Origin: DATARH01 sp963734125
Lineage (GTDB): Bacteria > Pseudomonadota > Alphaproteobacteria > ATCC43930 > CGMCC-115725
Assembly (NCBI GenBank): GCA_963734125.1
Contig: CAVTGB010000055.1
Location: 1 to 64,000 of the forward strand
DNA: 64,000 nt
Direction: 5' to 3'
Below the pieces are notes generated by a model. That model was not told the origin of the DNA. It did not search any database and saw nothing but the letters and a program-made list of their open reading frames with translations. The position numbers and the translations under genes are program-made. Shown one piece after another: positions 1 through 6,685 of this stretch (within the stretch, counting starts at the first letter, position 1; every line of letters starts with the position of its first letter).

Positions 1-1305
1 AAGCTGATCGCCGACAGTCGCCTGATGCCGGGGCCCGGCGCTCCGGTACAGGTCGCCGAGCTGCCGGCGCCGCAGGAGAAGGGGCTGCTGGTACGGCTGG
101 GCGACGGCATCTACGACGGGGTCGCCGATCTCTTGCCGAGCCGGCGCAAGCGTCCGGTTTATCGCGAAGGCGACACCGCGCAGGATTACGCCGAAGCGAT
201 GGAGGCCCTCGGCGGCGAGAGCGGAGCAGCGGTACGCAGCGATCCCAAGACCGGCGGCCTCGTAATCAGCGCCGCGGTCCCGCTGCAACGCTATAAGCAG
301 GTGCTGGGCGCGGTCATGCTGTCGACCAGCAACCGCGAGATCGAGGAACAGCTGCGCACGATCCGGCTCGAACTGATCCGCATCTTTGGCGTCACGCTCC
401 TCGTGACCGTTCTCCTGTCGCTCTATCTGGCGAGTACGATCGCCCGGCCGATCCGGCGCCTCGCGGTGGCAGCGCAGCGCGCCCGCGGCCCCGGCGGCCG
501 CATCGAAATCCCCGATGTCACCGGGCGCAACGACGAGATCGGCGAATTGGCGGGCTCCTTGCGCGAGATGACCGATGCGCTGGGGCAGCGGATGAGCGCG
601 ATCGAGAGCTTCGCCGCCGATGTCGCGCACGAGATCAAGAACCCGCTCTCCTCGCTGCGCAGCGCCGTCGAGACCGCCGCGCGTCTTGACGATCCCGAAA
701 AGCAGCGCCGCTTGATGGCGATCATCGAGGACGATGTCCGGCGCCTCGATCGGCTGATCACCGACATTTCCGATGCGTCGCGACTCGACGCCGAGTTGAG
801 CCGGCTTGAAATGTCACCGACCGACATCGCGGCGATGCTGCGGGCGCTCGTCGACATGCACGATGCGACCCGGTCGGAGGGTTCGCCGCGCCTCGTCCTC
901 GACCTCCCGGCGGACGCCTCCGGGCGCAGCCGCGGCCTCGTCGTGCCCGGCATCGAGAGCCGGCTCTCGCAGATTTTTCTCAACGTCATCGCCAATGCGG
1001 TGTCGTTCAGCCCACCGAAAGGCGAAATCCGCATCGGCGCCGTCCCCGATGGCCGGGCCGTTCTCGTCAGCGTCGAGGACGAGGGGCCCGGGATTCCGCC
1101 GGATAAGCTGACCGCGATCTTCGACCGCTTTTACAGCGAGCGGCCGGCCGGCGAGAAATTCGGCACGCATTCGGGGCTCGGGCTGTCGATCTCAAAGCAG
1201 ATCGTCGCGGCGCATCGCGGCCGCATCTGGGCGGAGAACCGCACCGACGCCAACGGTATGGTCTGCGGCGCGCGGTTTCTGATCCGCCTGCCTGCCGAGT
1301 CGTGA
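1..1305 (+). CDS. chvG: ChvG-type sensor histidine kinase, 3' part
   Basis: Membrane sensor kinase of the ChvG-ChvI/ExoS two-component family, which responds to acid or envelope conditions. The frame is open to base 1, so the true start lies upstream of the window and the ATG at 25 is internal. Seen in order: the end of the periplasmic sensor, a membrane segment near 376-436, a HAMP region with TIARPIRRLAVAA, the phosphoacceptor motif DVAHEIKNPLSSL (His codon at 628), then ATPase motifs with NVIANAV, DEGPGIP and SGLGLSISKQIV. It ends ten bases before hprK, in the usual alphaproteobacterial chvI-chvG-hprK-PTS arrangement, which suggests cotranscription and a link between envelope sensing and the PTS phosphorelay. 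Family assignment rests on the motifs and on this neighbourhood. Confidence 0.87.
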   Translation, partial: KLIADSRLMPGPGAPVQVAELPAPQEKGLLVRLGDGIYDGVADLLPSRRKRPVYREGDTAQDYAEAMEALGGESGAAVRSDPKTGGLVISAAVPLQRYKQVLGAVMLSTSNREIEEQLRTIRLELIRIFGVTLLVTVLLSLYLASTIARPIRRLAVAAQRARGPGGRIEIPDVTGRNDEIGELAGSLREMTDALGQRMSAIESFAADVAHEIKNPLSSLRSAVETAARLDDPEKQRRLMAIIEDDVRRLDRLITDISDASRLDAELSRLEMSPTDIAAMLRALVDMHDATRSEGSPRLVLDLPADASGRSRGLVVPGIESRLSQIFLNVIANAVSFSPPKGEIRIGAVPDGRAVLVSVEDEGPGIPPDKLTAIFDRFYSERPAGEKFGTHSGLGLSISKQIVAAHRGRIWAENRTDANGMVCGARFLIRLPAES

Positions 1306-1315
1306 GCGCGGGGCG

Positions 1316-1768
1316 ATGAGCGACCTGGTTCTGCTGCACGCCACCGCGGTCGCGATCGACGGGCGCGCGGTGCTGCTGCGCGGCGCGTCGGGATCGGGCA
1401 AATCCGATCTGGGGCTGCGACTGATTGACGCCGGGGCCCGCCTTGTTGCCGACGACCAGAGCGAACTCTGCCGGCGCAGCGCGGCGATCATCGTGCGGGC
1501 TCCGGCGGCGATCGCCGGGCTCCTTGAAGTGCGCGGCATTGGCATCGTGCGGCTCGACGCGCTGGCCGAAGCGCCGGTCGCGCTGATCGTCGATCTGGTC
1601 GAGCGGGATGCCCTGGAACGCTTGCCCGAGCGGCAGAGCGAGCGGATCCTCGGGATCGACTTGCCGCTGATCCAGGTGGCGCCGTTCGAGGTGTCGGCGG
1701 CGGCCAAACTGCGCCTCGCGCTGCGTGCGTTTACCGCGCCCGGACTTCCGGCTATGCTGGGCCAATGA
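1316..1768 (+). CDS. hprK: HPr kinase/phosphorylase, short alphaproteobacterial form
   Basis: Phosphorylates or dephosphorylates the regulatory serine of HPr. The 150-residue protein has only the catalytic domain; Gram-positive HprK is about twice as long, and the short form is normal in Alphaproteobacteria. A Walker A motif GASGSGKSDLGL lies near residue 23 and is followed by LVADDQ, which fits the conserved acidic segment. The ATG at 1316 is preceded by a GCGGGG stretch and sits ten bases after chvG. Downstream the phosphotransferase genes encode its expected substrate, HPr. The rapZ gene that often follows hprK is not present here. Confidence 0.88.
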   Translation: MSDLVLLHATAVAIDGRAVLLRGASGSGKSDLGLRLIDAGARLVADDQSELCRRSAAIIVRAPAAIAGLLEVRGIGIVRLDALAEAPVALIVDLVERDALERLPERQSERILGIDLPLIQVAPFEVSAAAKLRLALRAFTAPGLPAMLGQ

Positions 1769-2075
1769 CAAGCGACGGTGTCGACGGCACCGCAGCCGAG
1801 TGTCAACCGCGGGCGGCGCCATCCGGTCGGGCGAGGCAGCCGCACTCGATCAAGTGTGATGACGGACGCCTCGCATCGCGCTATATCGGGCCCGCATACC
1901 CCCATACTCCCGCCGGGGCGGCCCCCAACAGCCTCCGGTGCGAGCGGCAACTGGCATCAGCCCTGCGCAACACCACCGATTTCACGATTGCCGGCTTGAT
2001 CCGCGCCGCTGCTGGGCCGGGCTCAGTCGAGATGCGTGCGGGCGCGCTGTCCTGCCGTGGGCCGAGGCGAGTGCG
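1769..2075 (+). other. Gap between hprK and EIIA without a recognisable gene
   Basis: This 307-base stretch occupies the place where many Alphaproteobacteria carry rapZ (about 290 codons). A 104-codon open frame crosses it from 1765, but its translation is rich in Arg and Pro, has no Walker motif and resembles no RapZ segment. I see no clear promoter or hairpin. It may be a remnant of a deletion or simple spacer. Confidence 0.5.
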
Positions 2076-2483
2076 ATGATCGGCATGGTCCTGGTCACGC
2101 ATGGGCGACTGGCCACCGAATTCGTCGCAGCCCTCGAGCACGTCGTCGGCCCGCAGGCCCAGATCGCCGCCATCTGCATCGGGCCCGACGACGACATGGA
2201 ACAGCGCCGCCACGACATCCTCGGCTCGATCGCCGACGTCGACACCGGAGACGGCGCGGTGCTGTTGACCGACATGTTCGGCGGCACCCCCTCGAACCTG
2301 GCGATTTCGGTGATGGACCGCGGCAAGATCGAGGTCATCGCCGGGGTCAACCTGCCGATGCTGATCAAGCTGGCGAGCCTGCGCCAGACCGAAGCGCTCG
2401 ACCGCGCCGCGCTTGGGGCGCAAGAGGCCGGGCGCAAATACATCAACGTCGCCTCCCAGCTCCTGGCGGACGCGCGCCGATGA
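2076..2483 (+). CDS. PTS EIIA, mannose/fructose-type regulatory subunit
   Basis: Cytoplasmic phosphocarrier of the EIIA-Man family that accepts phosphate from HPr. The 135-residue protein starts MIGMVLVTHGRLA with the active-site His at residue 9, and has the family signature TDMFGGTPSNLA in the middle. No EIIB or EIIC transport partner is visible in the window, so the chain probably regulates rather than imports sugar. The ATG at 2076 was chosen because it gives the canonical N-terminus; the frame is open further upstream. Its stop overlaps the HPr start in an ATGA arrangement, indicating translational coupling. Confidence 0.9.
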   Translation: MIGMVLVTHGRLATEFVAALEHVVGPQAQIAAICIGPDDDMEQRRHDILGSIADVDTGDGAVLLTDMFGGTPSNLAISVMDRGKIEVIAGVNLPMLIKLASLRQTEALDRAALGAQEAGRKYINVASQLLADARR

Positions 2484-2788
2484 GCCCCGATCGCGCCCCC
2501 GAACCGCTCAGCGGCGCGGCGACGGTGCGGCTGACCTGCACGATCTGTAATCAGAAAGGGCTGCACGCGCGCGCCGCCGCCCGCTTTGTCAAGACCGCCG
2601 CGCAGTTCGACGCTGATGTCTGGGTACGCAAGAACGGCACCTCGGTGTCCGGGCGCTCGATCATGGGGCTGATGATGCTCGCCGCCGCCTCGGGCGCGAT
2701 CATCGAAATCAGCGCGGCCGGACGCGACGCCGCGAGCGCGGTCGAGACGCTCGCCCGCCTGATCGAATGCAAATTCGATGAGGCCTGA
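2480..2788 (+). CDS. ptsH: HPr phosphocarrier protein
   Basis: Small phosphocarrier between EI and EIIA. The protein has 102 residues with a short N-terminal extension. KGLHARAAARFV carries the active His at residue 29; the more common motif is GLHARPA. The regulatory serine, the HprK target, is in GRSIMGLMML near residue 60. It overlaps EIIA by four bases upstream and EI by eleven bases downstream, so the three are made together. The presence of both HprK and the Ser site suggests that serine phosphorylation works here. Confidence 0.92.
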   Translation: MSPDRAPEPLSGAATVRLTCTICNQKGLHARAAARFVKTAAQFDADVWVRKNGTSVSGRSIMGLMMLAAASGAIIEISAAGRDAASAVETLARLIECKFDEA

Positions 2789-4571
2789 CGAGACCCCCGG
2801 GAGCGCGGCAGGCAAAGAGCACAAGCTTTCGGGGATCGGCGTATCGCCGGGGATCGCAATCGGGCCGGCCTATATCGGTGACCGCGGCGAACTGCCGGTC
2901 AGCGAGAGCCGCATCGCCCCCTCCGACATCGAGGCCGAGCGCGCCCGCTTTACCGAAGCCGTCGCGGCCTCGGTAAAGCAGTTGCGCAAGCTCAAGTCGC
3001 GCGCCACCGCGCTTCCGGGATCGGCCGCCGACGAGATCGGCTACGTGCTCGACGCCCATCTGGCGATGCTGGCGAATTCGCGCCTCATCCGCGGCGTCCA
3101 CCAATGCATCGCCCGCCAGCGGATCAATGCCGAGCGCGCGATCGAGCTCGAGATCGAAGAGATCGGCAAGAGCTTCGCGGCGATGAAGGATCCCTATCTG
3201 GCGGCGCGCATCGACGACATCAGGGTGGTCGGCGCGCGGCTCATCCGCAACCTCCTCAAAAAGCCCTATATCGCCTATTCGGGACTGAAGGGCGGGGCGA
3301 TCATCCTCGCCGAAGAGGTGACGCCGGCCGACACCGCCCTCATGGATCCGCGCCGGATCGGCGGCTTCGCCACCGAATATGGCGGGCCGGAAGGCCACAC
3401 CGCGATCATGGCGCGGGCGCTCGGCCTGCCGGCGGTGCTCGGCGTCCCCGGGCTCCTCGAATGGGCGCGCGCCGATGCGCGCCTCGTGATCGACGGTTCG
3501 GCGGGTACCGTCATCATCGACCCCTCGCCGCAGACGATCGCGGATTATCAGCGGTGCCACGAAGAGTTTGTCCGCGAGCGCCGCCAGTTCGGCCGGATGC
3601 GGCGGGTGCCCGCGGTCACCCGCGACGGCGTCGAAGTTCGCCTCGAAGCCAATCTCGAACTCCCGGTCGAGCTCGAGCAGGCGCTGGCCAGCGGCGCGAT
3701 GGGCCTCGGTCTCGTGCGTACCGAGTTTCTCTACATGAACCGCGAGGATCTGCCGGGGGAGGACGAGCAGTACGAGTTTTTCGCAGAGCTGGTGGGGGGC
3801 ATGGAGGGGCGCCCGGTGACGCTGCGCACCCTTGACGTCGGCGGTGACAAGCTGCCCGAGGCGCTCGCCCACTACGCCGCCGCGGATTCAGCCAACCCGG
3901 CGCTCGGGCTGCGCGCGATCCGCATGTCGCTGAAGGAACGCCGCCTCCTCGACACCCAGCTCGCCGCGATGCTGCGGGCCGCGATGCTGGGGCCGGTGCG
4001 GATCCTCCTGCCGATGATCTCGACGATCGACGAATTGCGCCGCGTCCGCGAGGCGATGGAGCAGGTGGCGCGCCGCCTGCGTCGCCGCGGCGTGCGCCTC
4101 CCCGAAACGCTGCCGCCGCTCGGCGCGATGATCGAGGTGCCGGCTGCCGCGCTCGCCGCCGACGCCCTCGCCGCCGAAGCCGATTTTTTCGCGATCGGCA
4201 CCAACGACCTCATTCAGTACACGCTGGCCGTCGACCGCTCCGACGAACAGGTCGCCCATCTTTATAACGCACTCCACCCGGCGGTGCTGCGTCTCATTCA
4301 GTTCGCCGTCGAGGCGGCGACACGCCGGCGCATCCCGATCAGCGTCTGCGGCGAGATCGCCGGCGACCCGCGCTACGCCGCGCTTCTCCTCGGGCTGGGC
4401 TTGCGCGAATTGTCGATGTCGCCGCAAAGCATCCCGCGCGTCAAACAACGCGTCCGCGCCCTCGACATGGTCGCCGCGACGAGGCGCGCCCGTGCGATTA
4501 TGGACCAGGCCGATGCCGACCAGATCGCCGCCCTTCTCGACGATTTCAACGCAATGCCGGAGCCGGCGTAA
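2778..4571 (+). CDS. ptsP: Phosphoenolpyruvate-protein phosphotransferase (EI)
   Basis: Takes phosphate from PEP and passes it to HPr, starting the chain. The protein has 597 residues. The swivelling-domain motif GGPEGHTAIMARALG holds the active His near residue 207, and the PEP-binding barrel follows with LGLVRTEFLYMNR, FFAIGTNDLIQYTLA and, near the C-terminus, VCGEIAGDPRYA with the catalytic Cys. There is no N-terminal GAF domain of the kind in enterobacterial PtsP, so it has the length of PtsI while sitting in a regulatory operon; either symbol could be used. It is the last gene of the chvG-hprK-EIIA-HPr-EI run. Confidence 0.92.
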   Translation: MRPDETPGSAAGKEHKLSGIGVSPGIAIGPAYIGDRGELPVSESRIAPSDIEAERARFTEAVAASVKQLRKLKSRATALPGSAADEIGYVLDAHLAMLANSRLIRGVHQCIARQRINAERAIELEIEEIGKSFAAMKDPYLAARIDDIRVVGARLIRNLLKKPYIAYSGLKGGAIILAEEVTPADTALMDPRRIGGFATEYGGPEGHTAIMARALGLPAVLGVPGLLEWARADARLVIDGSAGTVIIDPSPQTIADYQRCHEEFVRERRQFGRMRRVPAVTRDGVEVRLEANLELPVELEQALASGAMGLGLVRTEFLYMNREDLPGEDEQYEFFAELVGGMEGRPVTLRTLDVGGDKLPEALAHYAAADSANPALGLRAIRMSLKERRLLDTQLAAMLRAAMLGPVRILLPMISTIDELRRVREAMEQVARRLRRRGVRLPETLPPLGAMIEVPAAALAADALAAEADFFAIGTNDLIQYTLAVDRSDEQVAHLYNALHPAVLRLIQFAVEAATRRRIPISVCGEIAGDPRYAALLLGLGLRELSMSPQSIPRVKQRVRALDMVAATRRARAIMDQADADQIAALLDDFNAMPEPA

Positions 4572-4741
4572 GCCCGCGCTGTCCCCTGCCGGGCGCGACA
4601 ATTTTAGCGGGAAATAGTCTTCGCCATTTACCTTCTATACTGTTAATTGGCATGTCCGTGACAAATTGTCCTCCCTACCAATATCGTTAGACAACACCCA
4701 ATAATTCCGTCTAGCATCCCGGCCTTCCCAACAATCTGGCG

Positions 4742-5089
4742 ATGGTTATGGCGGCTGAAGCTGTGCGCGCGTTCATGTTGTCTTGGTTTCTGACCCATAA
4801 TTACTCACTCGATCGCGCGGAAGCGATGATACAACAGGCAAAAATCGAAAGTGGTCTGGCGCCGTGCGCGCGGTCGCGCACCGGCAGCTGGCTCTACGGC
4901 TGGACCGGCAGCCGACGGCATGCGCTGGCGGTTTATGCGAGGACGAGCGCATGCCCCGGTTTGGAAGCGCAACTCGCCTTCGCCGATCGCGAATTGCGCA
5001 GTGTTCCGGCCTACGCGCCGTTCTGGCGCGCCCCGGCGGGAGACTGTTTTGCGGTATTGCGCCGGTGTTTTGGCCGCGGCCGATGCTGA
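4742..5089 (+). CDS. Small protein resembling phage tail-tip lysozyme domain
   Basis: The 115-residue protein contains the segment QQAKIESGLAPCARS, then GWTGSRRHALAVYA and LEAQLAFADREL. These follow the pattern of the phage tail lysozyme domain: an E-S-G-L segment with a possible catalytic Glu, then a G-x-R-R-x-x-L segment, then Q-L-x-F-x-x-x-E-L. No signal peptide or membrane segment is evident, so export to the wall is not shown. The C-terminus is Cys-rich (GDCFAVLRRCFGRGRC). It stands alone between ptsP and ahcY with an AT-rich 170-base upstream region, and no phage structural genes are nearby. It could be a domesticated phage enzyme; the function is inferred from pattern only. Confidence 0.5.
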   Translation: MVMAAEAVRAFMLSWFLTHNYSLDRAEAMIQQAKIESGLAPCARSRTGSWLYGWTGSRRHALAVYARTSACPGLEAQLAFADRELRSVPAYAPFWRAPAGDCFAVLRRCFGRGRC

Positions 5090-5123
5090 GCGGCGGGTGA
5101 GGGGCGGGCTCGCAATCTCGGTA

Positions 5124-5152
5124 TTGACGACTTAAAGATATCTTTATATCTT
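5124..5152 (+). promoter_or_regulatory. Promoter of ahcY with SahR-like palindromic operator
   Basis: A perfect 14-base palindrome, TAAAGATATCTTTA, lies at 5133-5146. The same region also reads as an 8-base stem (AAAGATAT/ATATCTTT, 5134-5153). It overlaps a plausible sigma-70 promoter: TTGACG at 5124-5129 and TATCTT at 5147-5152 with a 17-base spacer. Known context: ArsR-family SahR repressors of proteobacteria bind AT-rich palindromes of this kind before S-adenosylhomocysteine recycling genes. Its place directly before ahcY makes that the best reading. The regulator itself is not in the window. Confidence 0.55.
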
Positions 5153-5209
5153 TGAATTGGAGTTTTATCGGCGCAGCGAGCGCCCTGTTGCGCTATGGGA
5201 GACACAGGC

Positions 5210-6505
5210 ATGCCCGAGTTCACCGATTACAAGGTTGCCGATATCGCGCTCGCCGATTGGGGACGGCGCGAGATGGCGATCGCCGAAACGGAGATGCCGG
5301 GGCTGATGGCGCTGCGCGAGGAGTTCGGCGTGGCGCAGCCGCTCAAGGGCGCGCGCATCGTCGGGTGCCTCCACATGACGATCCAGACCGCGGTCCTGAT
5401 CGAGACGCTGGTCTATCTCGGCGCCAGCGTGCGGTGGAGTTCATGCAACATCTTTTCGACGCAGGACCATGCCGCCTCCGCCATCGCGGCCGCCGGCATC
5501 CCGGTCTTCGCCTGGAAGGGCGAGACCGAGGCGGAATACGATTGGTGCATCGAGCAGACGCTGCGCGGGCCTGGTGGGTGGACCCCCAACATGGTGCTCG
5601 ACGACGGGGGCGATGCGACGAAGGTCATCCATGACCGCCACCCGCATCTCCTCGGCGAGATCCGCGGCATCTCCGAAGAGACCACGACCGGGGTCAACCG
5701 GCTCTATGAGATGGTGCGTGAGGGGACGCTGAAAGCGCCGGCCTTCAACGTCAACGACAGCGTCACCAAGTCGAAATTCGACAATCTCTATGGCGTACGC
5801 GAGAGCCTCGTTGATGGCATCAAGCGCGCCACCGACGTCATGGTCGCCGGCAAGATGGCGGTGGTGTGCGGCTTCGGCAATGTCGGCAAGGGCTCGGCGG
5901 CGAGCCTCCGGAGCCAGGGCGCCCGCGTCATGGTGACCGAGATCGACCCGATCTGTGCGCTGCAGGCGGCGATGGAGGGTTATGAGGTGACGACGATGGA
6001 TGAGGCCGTGTCGCGGGCCGACATCTTCGTCACCGCGACCGGCAATGTCGACGTCATCACCCTCGATCACATGCGGCAGATGAAAGACCGCGCGATCGTC
6101 TGCAACATCGGCCACTTCGACAGCGAGATTCAGATCGATTCGCTGCGCAACTACCTTTGGGAAGAGGTGAAGCCGCAGGTCGACGAGGTCGTCTTCCCCG
6201 ACGGCAAGCGGCTGATCGTCCTGGCCAAGGGGCGTCTCGTCAACCTCGGCTGCGCGACCGGGCACCCGAGCTTTGTGATGAGCGCCTCGTTCACCAACCA
6301 GGTGCTGGCGCAGATCGAATTGTGGACCAACCACGGCACCTACGAAAACAAGGTCTATGTGTTGCCCAAGCACTTGGACGAGAAGGTGGCGCAGCTGCAT
6401 CTCGCCAAGCTCGGCGCCAAGCTGACCCAGCTGAGCCCGGCTCAGGCCGCCTATATCGGCGTTCCCGGCGCGGGTCCCTTCAAGCCCGAATATTACCGGT
6501 ACTGA
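5210..6505 (+). CDS. ahcY: Adenosylhomocysteinase
   Basis: Hydrolyses S-adenosylhomocysteine to adenosine and homocysteine, relieving product inhibition of methyltransferases. The ATG at 5210 gives MPEFTDYKVADIALADWG, the usual N-terminus, and has GGGAGA seven bases upstream; the ATG at 5195 lacks a good site and would add five residues. The protein is about 431 residues. It shows the NAD-binding VCGFGNVGKGSAASL, the segment DSVTKSKFDNLYG with the conserved Lys, and the family C-terminus PFKPEYYRY. It lies between the PTS block and divL, as in many Alphaproteobacteria, and probably has its own promoter with the palindromic operator. Confidence 0.96.
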   Translation: MPEFTDYKVADIALADWGRREMAIAETEMPGLMALREEFGVAQPLKGARIVGCLHMTIQTAVLIETLVYLGASVRWSSCNIFSTQDHAASAIAAAGIPVFAWKGETEAEYDWCIEQTLRGPGGWTPNMVLDDGGDATKVIHDRHPHLLGEIRGISEETTTGVNRLYEMVREGTLKAPAFNVNDSVTKSKFDNLYGVRESLVDGIKRATDVMVAGKMAVVCGFGNVGKGSAASLRSQGARVMVTEIDPICALQAAMEGYEVTTMDEAVSRADIFVTATGNVDVITLDHMRQMKDRAIVCNIGHFDSEIQIDSLRNYLWEEVKPQVDEVVFPDGKRLIVLAKGRLVNLGCATGHPSFVMSASFTNQVLAQIELWTNHGTYENKVYVLPKHLDEKVAQLHLAKLGAKLTQLSPAQAAYIGVPGAGPFKPEYYRY

Positions 6506-6653
6506 GCGAGGCTGCGCCGGCGTTAGCCGGAACCGCGCGCCGTTGCGCGGGGTTCGAAGGCTGGCCCCTTTTCTTTTCGACGAGAACGCCGGATTATTCA
6601 GCTAGAAGCCTCCACCAGAGGTTGCGCACGCCGCGCCGCGATGCGGCCTACCC

Positions 6654-6685
6654 GTGATCGAGTTCGCCGGTGATCGAGTTCGCTG
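6654..6685 (+). repeat. 16-base tandem duplication at the divL start
   Basis: GTGATCGAGTTCGCCG at 6654-6669 is followed directly by GTGATCGAGTTCGCTG at 6670-6685, with 15 of 16 bases identical. Each copy starts with a GTG. Because 16 is not a multiple of three, the two GTG codons are in different frames, and only the second opens divL. Confidence 0.85.

Noticed and set aside
1765..2079. A 104-codon frame in the rapZ position
   Set aside because: It lacks a Walker A and any RapZ-like segment, and its composition is that of random high-GC sequence.
5153..5209. SAH riboswitch before ahcY
   Set aside because: GGCGC/GCGCC can pair here, but the conserved SAH-riboswitch core was not found, and the palindromic operator explains regulation better.
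6533..6575. Intrinsic terminator after ahcY
   Set aside because: CCGCGC/GCGCGG forms a short stem, but the T-rich run begins about 17 bases later, too far for a confident call.
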